Source of the DNA: Eleusine coracana subsp. coracana
Lineage: Eukaryota; Streptophyta; Magnoliopsida; Poales; Poaceae
Assembly: GCA_032690845.1 (NCBI GenBank)
Contig: CM064430.1
Location: 1,908,949 to 1,972,948 of the forward strand
Length of the DNA: 64,000 nucleotides
Reading direction: 5' to 3'
Part shown: positions 45,381-56,799 of the stretch, piece by piece
Layout: each line of letters opens with the position of its first letter
Position numbering within the stretch: the first letter of the stretch is position 1
Program-made: the position numbers and the translations under genes
Notes under the pieces: model-generated
Databases searched by the model: none
What the model saw: the letters and a program-made list of their open reading frames with translations, nothing else
Told to the model about the DNA's origin: nothing

Positions 45381-45781
45381 TTCAAGGTAGCACTTTATTT
45401 TTCTTCGTTGGCTCTTTCACACAGTTACTGCTTCATCTGCAATTGTCACATAGCAAAGAACCGGGAACAATACGACGCAGTAAACCATGACATGCGACAG
45501 TGACGAGTTTTCATACTACTTTGTAGACTCAGATTTGTCGGCCTGTACCCCTTTTCAGAACGGTTGAGAGGACATAAAATTGGTGGGTTTTAGTCTCGTC
45601 ACTTGCCTTTTTCTGAAGAAAGCTAGTCGTTGTTGAAATGGTAACGGATTGCTTTTCACCGCTTAAGATTTTGGTGACGCGAGTATTTTTGACCGGCATT
45701 GAGGCGACGAGTGAGTCCGCAATGGCAGCTAGATACATGGGTACTGGTGATATAAACTATAAGGCTTTGCTTGTCATCAAA

Positions 45782-45854
45782 TCCATTGTCGTCTAGTCCG
45801 GTTAGGATACCTGGCTTTCACCCAGGCGACCCGGGTTCAAATCCCGGCAATGGA
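45782..45854 (+). tRNA. trnE-UUC (nuclear): tRNA-Glu (UUC)
   Basis: A 73-base cloverleaf: acceptor stem TCCATTG pairs perfectly with CAATGGA; the D-arm contains GTCTAGTCCGGTTAGGAT; the anticodon stem CCTGG/CCAGG encloses the loop CTTTCAC with anticodon TTC; the T-arm is CCGGG-TTCAAAT-CCCGG. A T-run at 45856-45861 provides the RNA polymerase III terminator. Both internal promoter boxes are intact, so the gene is likely active. Confidence 0.95.
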
Positions 45855-45870
45855 ATTTTTTCTTTCTTTA

Positions 45871-46038
45871 CGAAGGATATTTTCTTTAAGAGTTTTCCCC
45901 CTTTCAGATGCGACGTCTCAAAGGAAGGCAGCGTATGTTTTTTTATTTTACTTTTTTTTCGAAGGATATTTTTCTTTTAGGAGTTTTTTTCCCTTTCAGA
46001 TAAAGAACTCGCAGCGTTTTTTTTTTATTTTACTTTTT
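45871..46038 (+). repeat. Two-copy tandem repeat (about 85-90 bp unit)
   Basis: CGAAGGATATTTTCTTT ... CCCTTTCAGAT ... GCAGCG ... TTTTTATTTTACTTTTT occurs twice, at 45871-45959 and 45960-46038, directly after the tRNA gene. T-rich, with no gene seen. Confidence 0.7.
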
Positions 46039-46490
46039 GGTAGCTTGTGTTGTTTTTAACATGAAACTACAGAATGAGTAGGTGATGAGGTGCCGTGTAA
46101 ACGGGTTTGCTCAGAGCAGCACTGTGTGCTTGAGCGCAATTGCAACACCTCAGGACAAAAGGTGTCATTAAAGAACCGGTATATTCTCCTGCTGCTAAAA
46201 GAATGCAACTCTTAAAGATTCTGATCAAGACAATAACATTCACAATGCATGTCCAGACCACTTGACACTTGCTCAGCTTACAAACGTTATGCACGACCAC
46301 GGATTAGAAGGTGACAATGTTCAGAAACCAAAGCGCATCAGAAATCCGTGGTAGCTCCCTAGTGGGCTGCTGCACTGCCTCGCTGTGTGAAATCCAGCTC
46401 CAAGGCTCAAATGTTATGGCATGCACTATCAGCGACAATGGAGCATCCGGTAAGGAGAAACTACCCCCATAACTGTTCGTGACCATCTTC

Positions 46491-49400
46491 TCATCTTGTT
46501 AGCAGCTCAATATCAGCTCCAACTTCGGCAATCTTGGAGTCCATCGAAGCTTTTGCGCTGTTTGCTACACTCCTAACATCAAGGTCAAGAGCAATGGACT
46601 TCACAAGGCCATTTAACATCTAGGGTAAGGTAGGTTAAGGGCAATGTCTGCCAAAGCAAGAAACATTCGGACAAAGAAAAAAATGCAAGCTATAGAATCA
46701 AACCACTTGACATAAAACTCAGAAACTGAGCATAAAGCAATGTTGGAAAAGGATACAAGAGAACCAATGGCAACGAGCGCACGATATTTTGAATCAAAAT
46801 CTTGAGTATCATCCTCAGCAATCTGCAATTTCAAATAAAAACTGTAAGCATGCAGAAGTGTGGGAATTGCAATAGCTGCATAGAAGTTGGCAGATGGAAA
46901 ACTCACCTCAAGAGCAGCAGAAAGAATCTGAATCTGACACTGTTCATCTTTTGATTCAATTGAAAGAACAGCATAGCTGAAAAAACAGTGAAATAAAAAG
47001 ATGAATGTCACTTCAGCATTACAAAGGATCTATTGATAATATAGTTTATAGCATCCTGAAAACGAAATTTCTAGGTAGAGAATTCCACTTGGGACTTACT
47101 TGAGCAAAAGAGTTGCATATGCCAAGTGTGCATTCTTGCTAAAAGATGGCCTGCAACTGGATACGGAATCGATGATCTAGAAACAAAAGTCCGCCCGTAA
47201 GACTCCAAAGCTAGTCAGCAATCAAAACATGACAAATACATGTTTGTAGTAGCGATCACAATAGGATCAAGTAAATTAAACCAATACAGAACGTAAACAG
47301 ATGTAGTTCCTAAACTGACCTCAGAACAGTGGGTTCTCAACCATTGGTGCAAGCATGATTTCTCAAATAAGTTTGTCATAGCTTTAAGGATTGTGAGCAC
47401 ATTTGCTGGCACCACTGGTGATGCTACAGCCTTGCGAAAAGTCTCCATGAGGACATCTGACATTGTAGGAGAAGCTTGATTCAGTACCAATAAAGTAGAC
47501 AAATTTGAACATGCAGCTAATTCAGATAAGTACTGATGGTTAGCAGAGTCCATATCCAGTTCGTACCATTTCCAGTTTCGATGGTCTTGAGAAGTAAAGT
47601 AGCTCCATCAGGATGCAAAACAAACATCCTCAGGAAATCAATGACTGCAAAGTAAACAACAAACACTTTAGATGGTCTGCAAACTAAAACATTAGATGGG
47701 AATATATGCTAGCTGTTGGTCATATTTAGATTGTATGCCAAAAAAACTACATGGAAGATGCTATATTTTGTTGAGTTCCTGTCATCACGCATTACAATAG
47801 GCGCATGGTTGCATTGCATAAATAGCCAACATTTATATCTTTATATAAAACTCCAGGCAGCTTATGGTAGAACTGCAGGTTTATTACAAACTAAAGGTTA
47901 CAATGACCACTAAATTTTCCAAGTCCGAACCATATGATGACTTCGTGCTGACAGAAATTGTGAACAAGTTCAAAGCAAATAGGCGGACACATATTTACTT
48001 CTCTTTTGATTACATTGTAAATTCGTGTGGGTTTCTCTGCTTTCTTTATCGTTGATTTGATAATCAGCAGCTGATAACAGGGTCATGGAATCAATCTGTT
48101 TAAATGTGTCTATAGGACAAAACGGATATACCTGGAAATATCATTTGTGGAGGCCAAGACTTCAATACTTTCACCAACAAGTCCATGTCTGCATTTGCAA
48201 GCTTGCTTGTGTGATAAAATGATGTATCCTTCAGTACTTTAACTACGGCAACCAATCTTGATAACTCAGTCTCGGATAGACTTATTTGTTTATTTTCCTG
48301 AGTAGACAAAAGTGATTGTTAAAACTAAAAATAATAGTGATCATGGTCCATAATGTTAAATCCGCTTCACATTGTGAAAGGAAAAGAAACAAACATCATA
48401 GGATTATGGCTCTAAACATCCCACATAAAGCTTCTAGACTGTCACTTACCTGTGGTCATGGTCTTAGTCATTTCGTTAGTTGCCTAGTTACTTCAACTCA
48501 TACTATTTACTCTTAATCAAATATTTACGACTGTCCTATTCTAATCATAAATTAATGGGTGCAATGTCCTATTCTAAATTCTAATCATAAATTCATGGGT
48601 GAGGGTTGGGACAGATGATTCATGCAACTTGCTGAAAAATCAGTAATCTAAAATTTGAAGAACCAAAACATCTCACAACATCCAAATTGTGTGAATAAAA
48701 CTATTTTTCTAGGCTCGAAAGCTACAAAGGCAACAAAGGAAAAAAAATCTTGGAAGTTACCGAGTCTGATGACAGTGTTGTATTGAACTCAGAAAGCTTC
48801 TTCAGGATTCCGTCGAACTGAGCTGTGTCAAATGACAGCATCCCCTTCTGCAAACCAAACAAAAAAAAAAACTTGATGAAGTTTTAAAAAGGATTGTTAG
48901 GAAACTACCAACTAGGCAACTTTATAATTTGATGGGAACTTGAACAATGCTGAACTCAGTCACTAATGATCAATCCATGCAATGCATGCCACAAATTTTG
49001 AGGTTTCCTCCAAAACATTCTCTTTCAAGGCATGGTGCATGATGGTTTTCGTAAATCAGAAGGTCAACATCTGCGTTCATTGATATGTATAAGGTGCTCT
49101 AGCTGTTTGATTTGGTACATAGTTTAATCAAAATTTAAAAGGAGCATTCAAATTACATGAACGGTATCACTTCCATGTCACTAAACATAGGCATCCTTGG
49201 GCAATTCATCGATTATTTTTATGCTTCACTGTTGAAACATATGCACAATTTAACAGCATATAAATGAAGACAGGAAAGTGGGAATTTTAGGTCATTTAGA
49301 TACATAGATTTGCCGTAAGTAAGATCATCCCCACTATAAAAAGCTGTAAACGGTGGTGGTGGTGGTGGTGGTTGTACATGTCAGACTGGCTAGTGGGTTT

Positions 49401-52400
49401 TTCCACGAATAATGCAATAACAGTAAGCATTGGGAGTACCTTTGGTATGTGCTTGAACATTTGTTTTGGAGCACTACCTGCAAATCAAGAATGGAGCATT
49501 ATATCATAATTCTTTTTTCAACGGATGTTACATCATAACTCGATAAGCCCAACCCGGTAGGAGGCACGGTCATTTCACATGAAGAAAAGGGGAGCAAAGG
49601 AATACCAATTTCCAATAATTCAGGCATGAGTACTGAATACGTACCATTTGATGCAGATGGCTGCCCAGGCACATATGCATTAGCTGATAGATTAAACTAG
49701 ATTGTCAATAGCAGTAGCGAAACATCACAAATGAGACACAAAAAATCATGCTTACCCCCAGTATATGGATCCCGAAAAGATGGATCTGGAACAAAGTTAT
49801 TCTGGCCAGAATTTTGCAGTATAAATTCTACCACTTGTTGGCGATAAGTTAAAGGTAGATTTTCTTTCAGAAGCCACTTGTCCGCAACTGCATACGGATC
49901 ATCTGCAAATAAATGAACACATGAGTATAGAAGGTATTGTGTCAAAGGTAAATACTCTCCCAACATGCATGCATACGCAAGATGACAAAGATTTCATATT
50001 GGATGCACACTTGCATACTGAAATGTTAATTTGAATAAAAAATACAAAATCACTCATAAGAAGGAAATGAACTGGTGATATACCTGATCGATTATAGGGT
50101 AGTTTTCGGATAGGTTCACCATCTCCAATGTCAACATTGAAAACTACAAAATAGAATACATAAGTAATCTGAATAGGTTAACTCATAGATACATCCAGGT
50201 GAATCAACTTACCAAAATCATAGCGAACACCATCAAGAACCTGACCTTGAGCAGCATCACCAGACCCAGGTCCATCCACTACTTCACCAATCTAGCAATT
50301 TGGTTGGTAAGAAGATAGCATCAAACAAACCCAAAATTTGTACAACAAAAAAAGAATGCAATGACAGGTCAAGCAGGCAAACAGATAACACTATAACAGA
50401 TACATGGCAAACAGATTCATACATGAAGATCGTAATGTCCAAACTACAACGCCATCCCAGATAATATGTGAAAAATATGTTCTTCTGGCATGATATTATG
50501 CAATTAATAAGTGTCACCAGTGATCCACTTCTATCGTATGATAGTCTTTAAATCCATACTATCAGTGGTAGAGATGCAGTTAAGCCTCAGAGATCCATCA
50601 AATCACAGCATCTTCCATATGAATTGAATAGTTGTCCAAATCAACCAAGCGAAAACAGCATAACATTAAACTATATTCTACTTTGCAATTATCAGATGAG
50701 ATTGGCAGAAACTTAGGTGCACGTTAATTGAAAACTCAAAATCACAAAGGTGCTTACTTTGTCCCATTTTAACTCTGTTGAATTCCATGAATAGGCAACA
50801 CCATTGTCCCCTTCCCTAACAATTAGTGTTTGACCATCAGAGTTTCCTGCTTAAGAAAATGGTGAAGTCATTAAGCAGAGAATATTGGAACACATCAATG
50901 AATCTGTTTTTTTTTTAAGATCACATTGATGCATTGTTACCAAAGTAATGCATGGAACATCAACTGCTTCTGTTTGAACACCACAATGTTATACGCTTCT
51001 CTAAAGAATTTTGAAGTGTGATGAGAGCAACTGTTTATCACAAGTATTAGCAACTATTTTGAAACACAATACGCAAGTCAATATTACTCAGCTGACTTGT
51101 ATGTTCATGCTATATTTCATAAACAGCCAGAGCAAAATATTTAGCATTACTGCATCATCAAAATAGCAACAATTTATATAGTAAGGGATCACAAAATGTG
51201 ACCTGGAACTTGTAGTGCCTCAACTCCTGGTAGATCCATCAACTTAAGTCCACCAACAGTCTTTCTGGAGAAGCAAAAAAAGAAAAACATATAGATTAGA
51301 TAAAACAAAACTACCCATGTATGAATAGTTCATGGAATCCTATGTTAAGAAAAACTAACCAAAAAGTATTTTCATAATAGCCAACAGAAAACAGGTGACA
51401 GTCAGTATACATACAAGCTGAGTGGAGAAATTATTATATAATAGTACTAGCAAAATACCCGTGCTTTGCCACGGGTCTTTGTTAAAAAATTTTATGGTTT
51501 GAATGTTTTTTTGTAATTGTAAAAGGTTTTCAATTAATCAATTTTTTGGTTTGAGCATTTGCTCTATTTTTATTTTGCTTTACTTTTTTGAGTTTTCAAA
51601 AGAATATTCAATATAATAATTTTGGAGTGAGTTATTATTGAAATTCTTGTTATTAGTTTCCATCCAAAATATGATATTACAAAACAATAGATGATTAATT
51701 ATTGTTAGTATGAAATATTGAATTGAAATCAGAGTCCAATTCAACAGAGGATTAGAAAATGGTTCAAAAACGACTCAAACTGATTGGTGAATCATTGTAG
51801 GATACAAACTGAATACGACAATGTTACGGACACATCTGGACACGAAAAAAGTGGTCTAGACGACCTCACCTCAAATAATAAGTTAAAAATAGAAGATACA
51901 GGCCACGGTTAAATACAAGCACATGGTACTCTAATGTCTACAAAACGACGTGCAGTAATATGACAAACTTTGCAGGAAATAGGGAATACTAGTGAATGAA
52001 AATATATACCAACCTGCTAAGTGCGTATTGAGAAATAAGGTCTGTATAAGCTGCAATTTCCTCATCACCACAGAATCTGCTGGTATCAGTTGTCCAGATC
52101 CTTGCGGTTCCATCAGAACAAGCAGTTACAACATCTCCACTTTCTAAGAATTTTACATCCCATATGCATCCAGGGTGTTCAACGGTTTGAACACAGGTCC
52201 CATCTGCATTATTTTCCGAGGAATAAAAAAAGATCAGATGACAAATTAATGAAGCACTTAACCTACACATATGCTATTAACTGAAATATTTCCCTTTCTA
52301 TAACCACGCAAGTTAAAACAATTATATTCGCATCAGAACAGTTCTATTTGGAGCTGGTACTTGACTCCCTTTTTGTGGGAAATACTGTAGGAGAAGCCAC

Positions 52401-55344
52401 TAGGGTGGTACAGATACATATAGGAATAATAAAACTGTACAGAGGCATGAGAAAATGCCTCAAGAAAAGAAGAGAGTTTGGCTAAGGCTCAGATAACTGA
52501 ACAGAATTGTAAAGGAGGAGGACTAAGTAAAACTGTCCAGTCAGCATCTTTGCACTATTGTATATATGCATTTGCAGCATGCAATCATCTTTAACAATCA
52601 CAATGTTGCATTTCTTCAGCCAAATTATCTATTGAATGGATTCTACATGAGTGAGGCTTCAACGCACGAGTCTAACACAAGAAGAAATAGCACCACAGTT
52701 AGAATACAAAATACATCACCTTTCCATATCTTTAAAGAACGATCCTCGCTGCCACTCGCAATTTGACCTGAGGAATGTGCATCCACAGAATATACAAGAG
52801 AAGTGTGCCCGATCAGATCCAACAAGGGCTGACCCGTTAATTCCCATAACTTGATAGTGCTGCAACAAACAAAAAATGAAATGACAGAGAAAAAGGTTTA
52901 AGAGATTAAGAGGCACAAAAACACATTCAGCAACCCAAAGAATTTGAGGAGCATGCTTCCCAACTGCCTGAAAGATGTATGTATTTGTAAGTGGGTGGTG
53001 GAGGTTACTTGGACTCACCTGTCGTGCGATGCTGAAAGAATTCCCAGACCTGGCATGGGTGCTAAACATCTAACAGTATCTGCATGTGACATAATAATTG
53101 ATTTAAGTATAACATAACTACAGAGAGGGAGATTGCATACTGCAAATTGAAAATCAGTGTATAACAATTGATTGATAAATGATATATAATTTATTGGACT
53201 AAAGCCTAATGTTTAGCTTATTGCATCAGTGCAAGCAATGACAACTTTTTTTCATATGCCTATTTGAATTTCACAGGGCAGACCATAAATAGAAGACAAT
53301 GTTTGAAGACACATGACAGTCCACAAATGACGCCCATAAAGAATGTTATCTGCAGTAGGAATAAACTAGAAAGAAAGGAACCTGCGTGTCCTGAGAATGT
53401 CTGCAGACAAGCCCTTCCTTTCCAAAGTTTAATAGTAGAATCGCTTGAACCTACACAAAGGGTGAAAAGAAATTTGAAGTTTTCATACTAGGGAACACGG
53501 AAAGTATCGAGAACAAGTTAAATTTTCTCATGTCTCAAACAGACTGCTATGAAGTATGAAAAAATATAACAGAAGCTGTACCAGTAAAGAGTTCTCCAGT
53601 GGGCAGCTTTAGAACAGTTTGCACAGCAACCTTGTGTGCTTCCCAAACCTCGATAGCTTTGCCATTTCTCCACCGTCTAACAGTACTACATCCAAAATGT
53701 GTATGTCAAGGACAATAGTACACTGGCAGTGGAGGAAAATTGGTTTGTTTACTAAGACATCCTTCCGTAAGAGCAATGTTCTGTATATACTATGTAGATA
53801 ATACACTGTATACACAGCTCCAAGGATAATGGCAAGTGCGTTATATATGCATCACAATCACTTCGTAAAAATATTATGCATTTGGTAAATTATTACCAAC
53901 AGACAAAACTCAGCTCAAACTAGAGATAATAGCGTTAAATAAGAACTTATCTAAGAAACATACCAGTCCATGGATGAAGAGATGATGTCACCGTTACTGT
54001 CAACAGCAAGACCAGTAACTTGTGAAGTGTGTCCCTTCATTGTTTCAGCGACTTCTCCTTTGTGCAAATCCCAAAGCAGCACAAGTGTGTCCATTCCACC
54101 CGAAACAATACCTCCTTCAGGAAAGCAGTCTGACGGAGGAATCCAAGCCAATGGACCCACAAAACTTGAATGGCCCACAAGTGTTTTAGAGAGAACATAT
54201 TCCCGATTCTTTTCTGGGTGCCGTGTCCAGAATTTCACAGTGCAGTCTCTTGACGATGTTGCAATGCCAGCATCTCCACATATACAGATGCCACGAACCT
54301 ATAAAAGAAGCCATCCATGAAATTATAGTCTACAAAATCAGGGGACATTTCAACAAAGTATGGATGCCACAATGAGATGACTGAACTATGCTGCGTCCGC
54401 TAAATACTGAAGTGCACGGTAGCAAGGTTCTAACTAGTTAGAGTGAAGCATAAATGCATCCAGCATTTGCAGAACCATTGTTGCTGCCTGATTTAACATT
54501 GAGCAAAACAAATACACTACATAGTGATCACAAGTGTTTGATGTTTCCTGAATTATCTTGTGACGCATGCTAATGCATAACATTTGCTGTCTACGGTCAA
54601 ATAGAAAGGATGCCCAGATAGAATTACGGTTAAATTGAACAGACTAACAATCTGAAATATTACTTGACATGTTTCTCAAGAACTTGAGCCAGCTTATGGA
54701 TGGACATTAAATCAGCACAACAACTAGAACGTGAAGAAATCAGCTCAAGAAGACAGGAAGTCTGTTCTCTGCCACGATATCCCATACGAAGTGAAACCGG
54801 ACTAAAATCAAGTATCTAAATTATCTTAAACGGACTAAAAGCATAGCGAAAATCAGCCCAAACTGCAGTGATCACGTACCAACATTCCAGCTTAGCCACC
54901 TACTAACCCCTCCCAAATCGATCCTCTTGTCGACTCTCGCAGTTTGAACTCAAACTGAGCAGCAGGAATCAATAGCTAATCAGCAATGCACAAGCGCACG
55001 AAACCTACTTTAGCAATGCACAAAACCCACCGAATGGGCTAAGCCAAAAGACCACGTCGAACGCAACCGAGCGAGATCGAATCACTACGCGAAGCCGCGG
55101 CGAGCCAGCGGATCGAAGAATCAACTGCCTCCGCGGCAAGCAGGAACCGAAACCCGCCGGCGAGGGCACCGATTCCAGGGGCAGGGCGGATCGAGGCCGA
55201 GGAACCCGCGAGCAGGCTTGGAGAGGAAGCAAACGGAGACGAAGCAGAAAGTAGAGAGGGAGAGGGAGGGACGACGGGCGGAGGGCGGCGACTTACGTCG
55301 TCCTCGTGGCCCTGGAGCTGGGCGCTGAGGCGGTACTCCGCCAT
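46491..55344 (-). CDS. PLAA/DOA1 (UFD3)-like WD40-PFU-PUL protein
   Basis: 22 exons (minus strand): 55344-55297, 54298-53964, 53685-53582, 53450-53382, 53079-53019, 52859-52720, 52203-52014, 51264-51203, 50846-50758, 50291-50213, 50143-50084, 49902-49756, 49683-49645, 49477-49440, 48847-48761, 48297-48132, 47644-47567, 47456-47320, 47176-47100, 46976-46907, 46822-46757, 46619-46491. Phases all agree, giving 756 residues, close to the family length. WD40 repeats fill about residues 8-300 (GHSSFVGPLAW, GGMDTLVLLWD, GSEDRSLKIWK, CSDGTARIW). The PFU ubiquitin-binding domain spans about 345-465 (VAYSWNSTELKWDKIGEVV, PYAVADKWL, FILQNSGQN). The PUL domain, which binds the Cdc48/p97 C-terminus in homologues, runs from about 490 to the end. 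Predicted role: ubiquitin handling with CDC48. Intron 7 holds a Helitron. Confidence 0.95.
51447..51896 (-). mobile_element. Non-autonomous Helitron in PLAA intron 7
   Basis: Read on the minus strand, it starts TCTTCTATTTTTAAC after A and ends CTAG before T (450 bp). The 3' hairpin is ACCCGT, 8-base loop, ACGGGT, a few bases before CTAG. The 5' region (TTGAGGTGAGGTCGTC ... TTCGTGTCC) matches the Helitron at 17372-18044 (TTGAGGTGCGGTCGTC ... TTCGTGTCC), so both belong to one family. It lies in the gene's sense orientation between exons 7 and 8. Confidence 0.88.
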
Positions 55345-56065
55345 GGCTCCGTCGTACGGCGCGGCGGAGCTCGCGAGAGTTTGGGAGAGTTTGGTGAAGT
55401 GAAGGGGAGACGACGGACGGAGTTGGGGGATTCGGGAAATTCTTTCGTTGGTGTTGTACTGTATTGTATTGTAGTTTTACTTTTGTAATAAAAGGTTGGG
55501 CCGGGTAAAGCGATACCGGGCCGTGTGATATGTGGACTTGTGGGCCGAGTCGTCGAAGGCAGGCGTGGGCCGAAAGCACGTCGACGGCAAAATGACCCGA
55601 CCCGCCAGCCACGTGCAAGTCGTTTTCCTTCGTCATCCGATCGTTGTCAAGGGTTAACACAACTTGCCATGTTTCTTGTTTGCAACTGCGTTCGTGCTAC
55701 AAACGGAGGGAGGAGGATATTTGATTTGAACAGAGATATTTTGGCTCAGCAAAGAAATGAAGCAATCACAACAGTCAAGAGAAGGTATAAACAGGTAAGT
55801 ATCATGAACTAGCCATCTCTCAAGCCAACCAAACAATACTTTTCTTTCATTATTACGAATTATACGACCACGTTTACAGTTACACACGCTGAAGCAACAA
55901 AAAGAGGATAAGATCGTATGCACAGCTGCAAGTTCCTGTATCCTCCAAAATAAACAGTTTCGCGAAACAAAAACCAAAAAAAAATGAATGGAGTACGAAC
56001 ACCACCGATCTCCTCCTTGGCAGCTGCTTGCTGACACGCAAGCAAGAATCAATCAACCAATCGAA
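55345..56065. other. PLAA promoter side and 3' flank of the 56.1-kb gene
   Basis: The PLAA promoter and 5' UTR should lie at about 55345-55600. No TATA box is clear. No further gene is supported. Confidence 0.45.
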
Positions 56066-56554
56066 TCAGGCGGCAACAGCGGCCACCCTACCGCCCCTCC
56101 TCCGCCCGCCGGCTCGCCTTCCCGCCGCGACGGCGCAGCTCTGGCTCCGAGGAAGGACCTCCGCCGCCGCGACATCGCCGAACTCGCACGGCCGGTCCTC
56201 GTCGATCCGCGCCATGGCCACGCTCTGGCTCCTCGGCACGACCGCCGGCTCTTGCGCCACCGCCTGTGCCGCCGCCGCCTCGGCCGCGCGGCGCTGCGAG
56301 ACGGCGCGGATGAGGTCGCGCAGGTCGTCGTCGACGTCGGCGGAGCGGCGCGAGGAGGAGGCGCTGAAGCAGTACTCCGGCGCGCCCGCGCCCCCGAACG
56401 CCGGGTACCCGAACGCGGCGTTGCCCGGCGGCATGTGGCCGGCGCACCCCGTCAGGCTGCGCACGTACAGGTCTCGCGCCGCGCCCAGCGCACGGCGCGG
56501 GCCCCGCCACAGCCAGCTCAGCTGGTGCACCTTGCTGCTCCCTCCTTTGCTCAT
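56066..56554 (-). CDS. Small plant-specific protein of unknown function
   Basis: Single-exon ORF of 162 residues, very GC-rich. I do not recognise the family by name. The N-terminus is basic and aromatic (HQLSWLWRGPRRALGAARDL, then YVRSLTGCAGHMP), looking like a conserved motif with a short amphipathic helix. A Gly/Ser-rich part follows with EYCFSASSSRRSADVDDDLRDLIRAVSQR. The C-terminal part repeats PRSQS twice (PRSQSVAMARIDEDRPCEF and PRSQSCAVA) and ends in an Arg/Gly/Ala-rich tail. No signal peptide or membrane segment is seen. A TATATATA lies about 200 bases upstream, supporting an expressed gene on this strand. The overlapping plus-strand frames are mirror images of its GC-rich codons. 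Confidence 0.75.
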   Translation of the reverse strand: MSKGGSSKVHQLSWLWRGPRRALGAARDLYVRSLTGCAGHMPPGNAAFGYPAFGGAGAPEYCFSASSSRRSADVDDDLRDLIRAVSQRRAAEAAAAQAVAQEPAVVPRSQSVAMARIDEDRPCEFGDVAAAEVLPRSQSCAVAAGRRAGGRRRGGRVAAVAA

Positions 56555-56757
56555 GATGGCTGGTGATGCCTGGCTAACAACAACAGCAACAACAAGTGAT
56601 CACTCTCACGACTCACGAGCCGGTACTCGATTCACACGTACGGCCGAGCAAGCTTCTTCTCGCTCGTCTTCTTCCTTCTGCTGTTCTTGATGATGCGACT
56701 AGCTTAGCAGGAATGCAACAAGAGATGAATGAACGGGGGGATGCGAGAACGAAGGCG

Positions 56758-56765
56758 TATATATA
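56758..56765 (-). promoter_or_regulatory. TATA box of the 56.1-kb gene
   Basis: TATATATA within the palindrome GCGTATATATACGC, about 204 bases upstream of the ATG at 56554. The palindrome could serve either strand, but only the minus-strand gene lies at a suitable distance. Confidence 0.6.
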
Positions 56766-56799
56766 CGCAAGTGGAGAAGGAGAAGTAAGATGGGTTGCG

